NCBI RefSeq assembly: GCF_002127325.2
Contig: NC_035437.2
Coordinates: 172,177,378 to 172,241,377, forward strand
Reading direction: 5' to 3'
Source: Helianthus annuus
Taxonomy: Eukaryota > Streptophyta > Magnoliopsida > Asterales > Asteraceae
DNA length: 64,000 bases
Shown: piece by piece, positions 34,606-44,329 of the stretch
How positions within the stretch are numbered: the first letter of the stretch is position 1
How the letters are laid out: each line of letters starts with the position of its first letter
Translations under genes and position numbers: made by a program
Notes under the pieces: generated by a model
Databases searched by the model: none
What the model saw: the letters and a program-made list of their open reading frames with translations, nothing else
Told to the model about the DNA's origin: nothing

Positions 34606-35005
34606 AGAGTAAATTGTCAAAATGGTCACTGAGGTTTGGTCATTTTTGTCCAAAACTCAAACCTTTTGAATCTGAGTCCCTGTGGTTTCAATTTTGTTGC
34701 CATTTTCATCCAAAAGCAAAATCTGATCAAATTTTTTCGGTTAACATCCAATTTTTTCAGTTAAAATCTAGTCAGATTTTTTTAAATTGTTATAATAAAA
34801 CGTTAAAAACCATTTTGCCCTTTATTGAAAGGGAGGAAAAGGAAAAAAAGTTGGATGTTAACTGAAAAAATCTGACCAGATTTTGATTTTGAATGAAAAA
34901 TAGCAACAAAATTGAAACCACATGAATACAAATTCAAAAAGTTTGAGTTTTGGAGTAAAGTGGTAAAAGTGACAAAATCTCAGGGACCATTTTAGCAGTT
35001 TACTC
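34606..35005. mobile_element. Mutator-type MITE, second subfamily
   Basis: Ends AGAGTAAATTGTCAAAATGG and CCATTTTAGCAGTTTACTC. The exact 9-bp duplication AATGTTTGA is at 34597-34605 and 35006-35014. Only the outermost TAAATT/TTTACTC resembles the other copies; the interior differs. Confidence 0.9.
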
Positions 35006-35198
35006 AATGTTTGAATTTAACGTTTTTCTTAAATTTAATCAAACTAAAAGGTTTAAGTTGTAATTTTATTCAATAAAAAATGGTCAATATAAAATTTGCC
35101 TTTGAGTGGACCCAGACTTGGGAATCTAAAAAAACCATAAAAGAAAGCATATTCTTAATTTGTGACAAAACTACAAGTATAATGGTTAAAAAGCTCAT

Positions 35199-35619
35199 TG
35201 ATGGGGTACGGTACTAAACCCGACCCGAGCGGTCGGACTTCCCGTTACTTATTGCTTTTATATTAATTATTTATTATTGTTGCTACTAACCCAACCGCGA
35301 GGCCCAACGCGCTGTAGTTTACTCTACTTTGGGTCGGGGCTTGTAGAGATAACCCCTAACTGGGCCTGGCCCATTGAGGTTAGGGGAGGCCCATATCCCC
35401 CTATATAAAGAGGTCTTCACCTCTTGAATAGGGTAGAGCATATGGAGCCACCACACTTTTTGTAGCTGGAAACAGGAGAATCTTCTCCTACCGGCAATCT
35501 CTACAGCTCCACTTTCTTCTCTTCTCCATTGCAGATCTAGGTTCAAGAGGAAGAACAAGGTGTGATTCTTTACCCTCATGTAGAACGCGGTCCAGTCATC
35601 CCGGGATGATACCGTGTTT
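35199..35619 (+). repeat. 5' LTR of the non-coding LTR element
   Basis: It starts TGATGGGGTACGG and contains TATATAAA at 35402-35409, followed by a small hairpin AGAGGT-CTTC-ACCTCT. It stops at CCGTGTTT and runs directly into the primer site, missing the terminal CTTCA seen in the 3' LTR. Confidence 0.92.
35402..35409 (+). promoter_or_regulatory. TATA box of the non-coding LTR element
   Basis: Canonical TATATAAA; the same box is at 40531-40538 in the 3' LTR. Confidence 0.7.
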
Positions 35620-35631
35620 GGCGCCCACCGA
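35619..35631 (+). other. Primer binding site, tRNA-Lys type
   Basis: TGGCGCCCACCG adjoining the 5' LTR is the start of the same primer site used by the Tat element at 44250; it matches the complement of the 3' end of plant tRNA-Lys(CUU). Confidence 0.8.
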
Positions 35632-36565
35632 ATCAAAATCTAGTTAAAAAAAAAAGAAATCACATTTCGTTTTTTCTCTCTGTTTCTAGATCTCCTTCTT
35701 CACACATACTTTTCGGGTTTAAACTTCAAGGTCTGTTTTAGAGCTAAAAAGAGAATTATTGATGGGACACTTTCCAGATCTGTTTCCTTTTGGAGTTTTA
35801 CTCAGGAATTTCTAGATTCAAAAATCAATCTTTCCATCACATCTCTTTGTTTATTTAAAGATCATAATACTAAAGAGCAGCAAAGATATATTCGATGAAT
35901 GAATTAGTACCACATCTTTTTTGAAAAAAAAAAAAAAAAAAAAGACATAAAAGGGGAAATGTACAGCTAGCAAGGTACAACTCATATTGCACAAGGTATT
36001 ACCTTATTGCACATCCATCTTTTCTTTAGGAGACACATCCTGACATTTGGCAGTAAAAAGGGTACAATGTGTTCGTACATCTGGATACCCTCATTTTTGT
36101 CATCTTGCATATTGAACTTTCTTTTACTATGCGATCGTCGACAACCCCATCGCCATGCCTGTGCTTCCATCACCTACCATCTCTGGTGAGCTACCATCAC
36201 GCTCCACCCAGCTCCACCGCGCAATCGGTCCTGTACGCCAACCATCTGCATGTCAACAGCGGCCGCGCGTTTACGTGTCACAGGCATCCATGGTCTGTGA
36301 CTCTGTTCTGTTTGTATCACCTACGTTTCAAACATCCAACATCCATGGCGAACAACTCTATCACGTCGCGTGTACCAACTGACCACCTTCCATCTTCGGC
36401 ATCAACCACGTGCGCATCAATCACCTGCACATGCCATCAAGGATATGCCTCCTCCACCCTACGCACAATGAACAGTCTTTCTCCTACATGTGATGCAAGT
36501 ACGCTTCAAACAAGGTACAACCTTTGCCTTCGTCTCTATTATGTCTCAAACAAAGTACAACCTAC
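35632..36565 (+). other. Leader of the non-coding LTR element
   Basis: No convincing coding sequence. It contains a poly(A) run at about 35925-35943 and CA/TC-rich stretches. Confidence 0.6.
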
Positions 36566-36589
36566 ACCGCTCAATCCAGCACCCGCTGC

Positions 36590-37185
36590 GCGAGCAAGTC
36601 TTCATGCGCGGACACGGGTCCGCCGCATGAGTACTTCTACGTGCGCGAGCAAGTCTTCATGCGCGGATACGGTCCCGCCGCATGAGTACTTCTACGTGCG
36701 CGAGCAAGCCTTCATGCGCGGACACGGTTCCCGCCGCGCAAGCACTTCTACGTGCGCGAGCAAGTCTTCATGCGCGGATACGGTTCCGCCGCATGAGTAC
36801 TTCTACGTGCGCGAGCAAGCCTTCATGCGCGGACACGGTTCCGCCGCGCAAGCATTTCTACATGCGCGTGCAAGTCTTCGTGCGCGGACACGGTTCCGCC
36901 GCGTAAGCACTTCTACGTGCGCGAGCAAGTCTTCATGCGCGGACACGGGCCGTCGCACGAGTACTTCTACGTGCGCGAACAAGTCTTCATGCGCGGATTC
37001 GGTTCCGCCGCATGAGCACTTCTACGTGCGCGAGCAAGCCTTCATGCGCGGACACGGTTCCGCCGCGCGAGCACTTCAACATGCGTGAACACGCCGCCAT
37101 GCGCGGGTACGGTTCCGCCGCATATGCATTCTTACATGCGCGAGCAAGTTTTTCATGCGCGGACTCGCCCTACATGCGTGAGCAA
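36590..37185 (+). repeat. 55-bp tandem repeat, about 11 copies, open in all three forward frames
   Basis: The units contain TCTACGTGCGCGAGCAAG, then TCTTCATGCGCGGACACGG, then TTCCGCCGCATGAGTAC. Spacing is about 55-56 bp, so each unit shifts the frame by one. A spurious 339-codon frame at 36069-37088 cycles through three peptide versions of the same DNA. I do not regard it as a real gene. Confidence 0.9.
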
Positions 37186-37979
37186 GCTCACTGAGAAATA
37201 TCATAAACAACCCAAGTGTGGGTGTCGTCTTGCTGCAGCAAGTGACCTTTTTCCCGCCAGTAGAAACCTCGCGGGCGACATTACTTCACAATCAAATATG
37301 CTTGCTAAATATTCAAACGAATTTGACTGTTTTCTAAGACTTCGTTTTCTAGGAAGATGGTAAATGGAAATCATTTAATATAATGAAAGAGAAAGCCTAG
37401 ATACATGTTATTATCCAGTTAATTAATGCTGTTTGACTTTAGCAAAATGTTGGTCATCATGACGTCAGTAACCATTCTATACACGTTTGTGTTCAAATTC
37501 AATTCAATTTAATAATGACAAGGATTAAATAAAAGACCACTAGCAAAAAGGTCCCTTCCTTATCGGTTTTTTTTTAATGACAAAAGCGTGAAAACGTTCA
37601 TTATATCTATAAATTGTGCACATATTGGTTATGTACAACCAATATTTTAACATAACGCTGGTAACATTTTATTTAGTAGCAATAAAATAAAAAACTAGCA
37701 TAATGTAACATTCTCATGAAGGTCAAAATTGTTTTCACGAATTACAAGAATAAGAATACTCCTTATAAGGGCAACGTTTTGGTACAATCCTTTCCATACA
37801 TCAAACTCATTATAATTTATCTTGTCAACTTACTCTAAGTTCAAGCAAATCGAATCAATTCATGTGATTTTTCGATTTAACAGCCATGTGATTTTTCTAG
37901 AAACACTCATATCACTGTTTATTATTATTCTATTTCAATGCTACTAACATCTATTTAGCGGCATAAACTGCCATCCCTG

Positions 37980-38115
37980 CATGGGAGCAACTCAGGACTC
38001 GCCGAGCAGATATCTCAGCTGCGCGAGCATACTTCGCCGCGCGGGTCATCTCTGCTGTGCCAGCACACTCCGCCGTGCGGTCATCTCTGTTGTGTTAGCA
38101 TAATCCGCCGCGAGT
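37980..38115 (+). repeat. About 45-bp GC-rich tandem units (3 copies)
   Basis: Units contain CGCCGCGCGGGTCATCTCTG, each beginning near GCACACTCCGCCG-like sequence. Non-coding. Confidence 0.6.
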
Positions 38116-38601
38116 CATCTCTATAGCACAACCTTGTTATTGTCAAATTTATTTAAGGCTACGATGATATATAAAGTTACTTTACAAATAAACCTCACAA
38201 TACATGCCTATCTACATACATATTGTTATTTCACAGTGGTCCGACATGTATTACGTGGAAACATTACAAATAATTAAGCCCACTGCAATATAATTATGGA
38301 CATCCCCATTTTAGTACAATGCAACTAACAGTTATGTGACAGCAATAGACAATCACACTAGCACGCATGGTGTAACACCATTTCGAGGTTCAAAATTGCT
38401 TTCAGAATATCGCGAAGTACGAATGCACGGAACAAACACCTCCTAAGGATGAAGTTTTCGGTATAACGCTTTCCACATATCACTCTTTATTACAATTTAA
38501 CATGTCAACTTATTTGCAGGATAGGCAATACATTCAATCGGTGAAACGCAACGAGCGATCCTCACGCACACCGATGAAAGCCTAAAAAGCGCCTTCACAC
38601 A

Positions 38602-38801
38602 TGAGCACGTAAGTCGCCGGCTGGCGCATGCTCCGTTACTTATGAGCACGTAAGTCGCCGGCTGGCGCATGCTCCGTTACTTATGAGCACGTAAGTCGCC
38701 GGCTGGCGCATGCTCCTTTACATTGAGCACGTAAGTCGCCGGCTGGCGCCTGCTCCATTACTTACGAGCACGTAAGTCGCCATGCGCGCAAGCTCTTTTA
38801 C
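38602..38801 (+). repeat. 40-bp tandem repeat, 5 copies
   Basis: Units of GAGCACGTAAGTCGCCGGCT followed by GGCGCATGCTCCGTTACTTAT. The last unit is diverged. Confidence 0.9.
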
Positions 38802-40327
38802 ATACCAACACGTTGATCTCCATACGAGTCTGTTGTTCTACAGACGATCATCTCAGCCTCCATGCGACTCTTGATGCTACACATGTAAGCACGCTAATCT
38901 CCACGCGACCCTGCTGCTTTACATACGAGCGTGTGTGTCACCCGCGCGCGCATGCTCAGCCATATATGAAAACGCTTACAAAACGTAAACTGTGCTACAA
39001 ATGCACGCACCACTTTGGGTATACGCAAAAACACATTGGCTGAAATAAAGTTTCGCTTACACCTACAATCTTCAAGACAAGCCACATCTCCTTGCTTCAT
39101 GCCACATTGTTGTTGTGTCACACCAGAGGATTAGCGCAGGCTCGGGTCTCCACTTCATTATTCCTAACGCAACTTTATGCCAATTCTCATTCGCGATAAC
39201 CTGTTCAAAGTGGAGTAGCACGTGCAACTATTGTAGACAGCAGTTTACAAAGATTCAAACACTATAAATACACACGCTTCATGGCTTAAGACACGTGCGC
39301 ACCTTGCGCTAACCAACAGAAGTCACACCATAGGGTGAATATTTTACAATAGCCACACGACTGTGTGCGCACCGCTAAAGCTGGGCCACACTCACCTGAC
39401 AAAGGCGAACCATCAGTGACAGCATAATGATCGTTGTGTCAGTAGTCAACTCAAGGGTCGCTATCAAACGACATTTGCACCAACCTGTCAGAATTCAAAA
39501 TTCGAAAAATTTCCCGCTTAAACTTACAACGAGACTTCACACTGAAGCTAGCAAGGGTTGCGCCGTATGCATCATCAGTCGATGATCATGCGCCCCAACC
39601 CTCAAAAGCAACACCGATCAGTAAGCAAGCCAGGTGGCTGCGCTGTATTAATTAACAAACACTTACACGCGCACCGGCTACCATAACCTAACAAATGCTT
39701 CAAAGAACAATACGCTCTTTTTTCTTAGTCCAGAGCTCCAACCATTTACTCCGCGCATGGAAGCAGCACTGGACTGGGGGGACTTGAAGGGTTATGGTCC
39801 CAAAAAGCCGCGCCGACCAATCAGGTCGCACGAAGGACCATACTACTTATATATTAATTTGACTAATCAAGAAACACCCTGAACGAAGGCCCTCAGCCCA
39901 TCTCCTAAACTACTCCGACTAAAGATAAGGTCCTTCATACACAGGAAGGACCGTAGCTAAGCTCAGGAAGGATTAAGAAGATTAACCCTTATGGTCGAAA
40001 CATGGGTTACTTAACTAACAAACCTAAAACTAGTTACGTATGCGCAACCTTGAGAAGCTCATGGCAATGCGCCAATAGCAACTACCCGCAATCAGACAGC
40101 GTGCGCCAGTTTTGCCCAATCAATTTCCATGATGAACAACCAGGGGATATTCATTACCCCATTTATCTCTACTCACAGTGAAGGACAGACGCAACAAGCA
40201 TGGACAACAACTTTCCCGCATCTGGGCGACTGGTAAGCCTAAAACTCAATCTTTACTTTCGAGCACTCCTAACAAGTCTAGTACTCCTACCACGCTTGCA
40301 CGCGGAGCAGCACTAGACTGGGGGACT
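38802..40327 (+). other. 3' interior of the non-coding LTR element
   Basis: No coding similarity. A sequence AGCAGCACTGGACTGGGGGGACTTGA at 39763 (given here in part: GACTGGGGGGACTTGA) nearly repeats the true polypurine tract at 40312-40328, so there are two candidate tracts 550 bp apart. Confidence 0.6.
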
Positions 40328-40753
40328 TGATGGGGTACGGTACTAAACCCGACCCGAGCGGTCGGACTTCCCGTTACTTATTGCTTTTATATTAATTATT
40401 TATTATTGTTGCTACTAACCCAACCGCGAGGCCCAACGCGCTGTAGTTTACTCTACTTTGGGTCGGGGCTTGTAGAGATAACCCCTAACTGGGCCTGGCC
40501 CATTGAGGTTAGGGGAGGCCCATATCCCCCTATATAAAGAGGTCTTCACCTCTTGAATAGGGTAGAGCATATGGAGCCACCACACTTTTTGTAGCTGGAA
40601 ACAGGAGAATCTTCTCCTACCGGCAATCTCTACAGCTCCACTTTCTTCTCTTCTCCATTGCAGATCTAGGTTCAAGAGGAAAAACAAGGTGTGATTCTTT
40701 ACCCTCATGTAGAACGCGGTCCAGTCATCCCGGGATGATACCGTGTTTCTTCA
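40328..40753 (+). repeat. 3' LTR of the non-coding LTR element
   Basis: TGATGGGG to CTTCA, 426 bp, followed by CTCAT. Compared with the 5' LTR it has one substitution (AAGAAC versus AAAAAC, about 40682). Confidence 0.93.
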
Positions 40754-40915
40754 CTCATCCTTAATTATGGTTTAATTTTAATCTCTCTAACTACTTAAAT
40801 GTATGTTTTCAATATATACACATGAAAACATAAATTGAGCTAATTCACATCTCAATTCTCAACCCATTTAACAAAACCATAATATAAATAAAATAAGCAA
40901 ACAAAAATATCTTTT

Positions 40916-41770
40916 TCATCTCTTGGTCTTGCAAGTTCGAGCCCTGAGTGAACCGGATGGAGGACTACTCATTTGCAACTCACACCATCCATGCAACCAA
41001 TAAGAAAAGTGAACCGCACCCCAACTAGCTCGCACCTTAAAGGTCCCTCTCACACTATATAAAACTTTATTACTCAAAACTTGTGTTTGAAGTTCCTTTG
41101 CATAGCTTGGTGGCAAAGTGACCAAACTTGATATGAAGTGAATCACCACCACTCCAGTCTCCTTACTTCTTTGGCTAAATGGTTGAATTGATTGCGTAGC
41201 GATCACATCATCTTTGAAGTATAGTTGCATGAACGCATGCTCGAATTTAACGTTGAGTTTCTTGTTGGGATTGGAGAAATTTGCAATGAAAGTGAAGTCA
41301 CCGTTGAAATGGCCCGGCGAGTCGAAATATATACCGTTTAGGGTTGCATGGCTAGTGTCAAGAATGGGTGTTTTTGGCTTGACAACTAGAAAAATGATCA
41401 AAGTTGCAATTCCAAAGAATATTACAAGTAGGCAAAATATTAAACATATTATAGCAACACACCACACGGCTGGATTCGTGCGGCGGTGTTTCCTTAACAA
41501 GAGTCGAACTCTTGATTTCGTGGTGTCATGTTCGTGTGGAAACTCGGGTGATAACACGTTTGAAATTGTGGAATTTGATGATTGTAGTCTTGACAAGACA
41601 TGTTTGGTAAGAGGGGATGGTTTGATATATGAGTGTTGTCTTGAAAGGAAACTACGCGTGGTGGGAGAGGGGGTGGTGGCTTTCGATTGCGGCGAAGGCG
41701 TGCAATAGACGGATGGCGCCTCTGGTGGTTCTGGCGGCGACGGTGGTGGTGGTGATATGAGGGGTGACAT
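40916..41770 (-). CDS. LEA_2-domain membrane protein, NDR1/HIN1-like
   Basis: Single exon, 284 aa. Residues 1-40 are rich in Pro, Ser and Thr. A basic stretch (RVRLLLRKHRR, 87-97) precedes one transmembrane helix (about 102-130). From about 140 to 265 lies a LEA_2-type domain (NGIYFDSPGHFNGDFTFIANFSNPN, quoted in part: FIANFSNPN), then a short basic tail. This is the layout of plant NHL proteins: cytosolic N-terminus, signal anchor, extracellular LEA_2 domain, often at the plasma membrane and linked to stress or defence. The longer N-terminal extension fits the subgroup with a proline-rich cytosolic part. The start is the first ATG; a TATA-like CTATATTAATG lies about 85 bp upstream. A 5.55 kb LTR element sits about 160 bp beyond the stop. 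Confidence 0.9.
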   Translation of the reverse strand: MSPLISPPPPSPPEPPEAPSVYCTPSPQSKATTPSPTTRSFLSRQHSYIKPSPLTKHVLSRLQSSNSTISNVLSPEFPHEHDTTKSRVRLLLRKHRRTNPAVWCVAIICLIFCLLVIFFGIATLIIFLVVKPKTPILDTSHATLNGIYFDSPGHFNGDFTFIANFSNPNKKLNVKFEHAFMQLYFKDDVIATQSIQPFSQRSKETGVVVIHFISSLVTLPPSYAKELQTQVLSNKVLYSVRGTFKVRASWGAVHFSYWLHGWCELQMSSPPSGSLRARTCKTKR

Positions 41771-41850
41771 GTTAATAAGAAGTGTTTGGAAGTATAATAA
41801 TCACACCAAATAAAACAATGACAAATAAAAAGAAAATGAATCATTACATG

Positions 41851-41864
41851 CATTAATATAGAGG
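41851..41864 (-). promoter_or_regulatory. TATA-like element of the LEA_2 gene
   Basis: On the minus strand CCTCTATATTAATG, about 85 bp upstream of the ATG. Position and sequence are plausible but untested. Confidence 0.4.
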
Positions 41865-41870
41865 ATGTTA

Positions 41871-43615
41871 TTAGGTGGGATTATAGAAAAGATAAAAGGG
41901 AACGTGAGTGCTTCTTTGTTGATTGAGACATGACAATGGTGGTGGTGGCTAGTGGGTCCATGATGGTTCCATGGTGGTGTTTTTGAAATGCAAGTAAAGG
42001 GGGTGGTGAGGCAGCCATATTCAATTTTTTGTGTCTTTCTTGCACTTTATTGAACCTTGGAGTTGGTGTGGGCTTTGACCTTCCATAATCAAAGGCTTTG
42101 ATTGAATCTTTATTGGTGATTGTTTATTACTTACTCATTAAGAAAGCAAGCAAAATACATATTTTCTTGAAAATATAAAAACAAATATCATTTTTAGGGT
42201 TTTGAGTTTTGGATGGTGACAACAAGTTCAAAAAATGTGGGTTTTCTTTTTATATAATCTAATCTTTATTGTGCTAGAAATTATTGTGTCTTTAAGGTAC
42301 CTAAAAGTGTATCCTTTATGTAACTTGTATTATGGGCGTATAGTTAGGCAATATCACAATCAAAATCCCCACCATTATAGGTTGCGGAGGAAAAAACAAG
42401 ATCAAATCAATTTAGTATTAGATTATGTGATCATTAACTTTATTCGTCTAGATTGATCATTAACTAACGTCATATATTTTTGACTATTTTACTTAATGCG
42501 TTAAAAATTAATAAAAACTTCGTTAATAAACTAAAACTCTAATATGTGTGACTATTTGATCAATTTCTTTTGTAACAAAGTTTATATCTCATGCCGAAAA
42601 ATGTAAATCTCAAAGATATATGCTACTTTTTGGTATAGGAATGATAGTTCATGTAAGCTTATATGCTTTTCTTGACGAGGTTACATTATCCTAGTCTCGT
42701 GGATCGTGTTCCCTTCATTGAGCTCATTTTAATGATCAAGATGGGTCCATATGCTTTGTAACGAAAGCCTTCATGATATGCCTTATTGCCTTGGGTCATG
42801 GGGCTTATCTCGATGATAAAATAATAATACAAAAAGGTTGAATCATATACTCTTATTAAAGGTTGGTCTTGAGAGAAGGATTTTAGTTTACCCAAATTCA
42901 CATAGAAAAATATAAGTGTAAAAGCTAACACATATAAGGTTGTTCCATGGAATTATAGTCTAGTGAGCAGAAAGTTTATCAGATTCAAAGTGAGTTCTAA
43001 CTCATTTTCTCAACTATTTTCTTTTTGTTTCTTCTTCCTTAACACTTGGATAACCTCTAGAAAGGTTTTCACAAGATTACCATGGTGATCTAAGGTGAAA
43101 CCTCACCACATTTAACCAAAGTATGTTTTATTTTCTGATTTTATTTATGTTCATGTAACTTCAATTTTTTCATACTTTCTTCACCACATCTTCTTCTACA
43201 TAGCTTGGAATACCTATTGGAGTGTTTCCACAAGATTACCAAGGTAATCTAAGGTGGAACATCACCATATATGTATATTGTCAAATCTTAAATTACACAC
43301 ATATGTATATAGTTAATTTTAAACTATATATATGTGTATATTATGAAAAGCTTAAGGAAAATGTGTGGACTTCTCAAGTTTCTCAACTAGCCTAATACTT
43401 CTAACACGATCCTAACCCATATATATAAGGTAAGTTAAAATAGTAAAGTTTCATTCTTTTCACAATATAAAATTTTCATTTACACTTCATGCACTTTCAT
43501 TGGTTTATTTTTATTTTTTTCCTTTGGTTTAGACTAATTCATGTTTCTAACCCTAAATTTTAATAAAATTATCATCCAAATTCAAATGTGTCTTTTAATG
43601 CAAACTTCCGCTTAC
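41871..43615. other. Intergenic DNA upstream of the LEA_2 gene
   Basis: No gene recognised. Two diverged copies of a segment with CACAAGATTACC-AAGGTAATCTAAGGTG lie about 160 bp apart (about 43070 and 43230). The rest is AT-rich. Confidence 0.5.
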
Positions 43616-43620
43616 CTTTC

Positions 43621-44246
43621 TGACGACGGGGGTAGCCCAAAGACAAATAAAACCATTAATATGCAAAGAGCTTAAAAGGTTGAAAGGTTCATCGGATGAA
43701 AAGCTGCATAATGAGTGAATCGAGGAACAATAACTAGTCATGTCCACCAACTCATCTCACCAACTCACGCTCACCAACTCACAAAGTCAGAGCAGGTCTG
43801 TACAGGCACACCCTATTAACCAGGGGTCCAAAGCCTTGAACCCCAAAAGGGGAAACCCTCCATAAGCAAACAGGTCTCACTAGTATAGTCCATACCATTT
43901 CGAGAAGTGTCTTCCACTATAAGAAGACAGCTCAATAACACTTCAAGGACATTCCGAAAAGCAGAGAGATTCCTTAATCTCTTGTCATTTGAAGAGTTCT
44001 TGTCACTTCCAAATAACTCTTCATCAGATTCATCTCATTCATTCTATTTGCTTTCTTTTCTTGATCCGAGTCAATCTTGGAGAAAGAACTTCAAAGCAAA
44101 TAACTCAAATATACTAGTGAACCTCCTTCCACGTTTTGCAAACGTGGAGGGACCCCGCGACCTGCGTTAGGCAAAATCAAACCTTTCAGCCCTTTTGCCT
44201 GACCAGTCCAGCTACCATCCTTGGTCCCGTGTTTGTTGCATCAACA
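43621..44246 (+). repeat. 5' LTR of the Tat element
   Basis: TGACGACGGGGGTAGCCC to GTTGCATCAACA, 626 bp, identical in length to the 3' LTR. A frame at 43907-44170 occurs in both LTRs and is not a gene. Confidence 0.96.
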
Positions 44247-44249
44247 AGT

Positions 44250-44266
44250 TGGCGCCCACCGTGGGG
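44250..44266 (+). other. Primer binding site, tRNA-Lys(CUU) type
   Basis: TGGCGCCCACCGTGGGG three bases after the LTR; it is complementary over 17 nt to the 3' end (with CCA) of plant tRNA-Lys(CUU) as I know it. Confidence 0.85.
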
Positions 44267-44329
44267 CTACGCCGCTGTTTCTCCTCAAAAGAGACCTGGT
44301 ACGTGTAGCTCCTTCCATTCCAAACCACT

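Larger units (their letters stand above)
35199..40753 (+). mobile_element. Complete non-coding LTR retrotransposon (LARD-like), 5.55 kb
   Basis: Flanked by the 5-bp duplication CTCAT (35194-35198 and 40754-40758). LTRs are 421 bp and 426 bp and differ at one base plus a 5-bp gap. It has a primer site TGGCGCCCACCG and a purine tract CTGGGGGACTT just before the 3' LTR. The 4.7 kb interior lacks any gag or pol similarity and is rich in tandem repeats, so it must rely on proteins supplied by another element. Confidence 0.92.

Noticed and set aside
35319..35636. Minus-strand frame of about 100 codons
   Set aside because: It lies in the LTR of the non-coding element and recurs at 40448-40708.
36069..37088. 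339-codon open frame in the non-coding LTR element
   Set aside because: It runs through a 55-bp tandem repeat that shifts frame each unit; all three frames are open and no protein domain is visible. I treat it as repeat, not gene.
41214..41853. Frames overlapping the LEA_2 gene in other phases
   Set aside because: They are shadows of the 284-codon gene, which alone shows a transmembrane helix and a known domain.
43907..44170. 87-codon frame starting MSSTIRRQLNN
   Set aside because: The identical frame occurs in the other LTR (53563-53826); it is LTR sequence, with no sign of a conserved protein.
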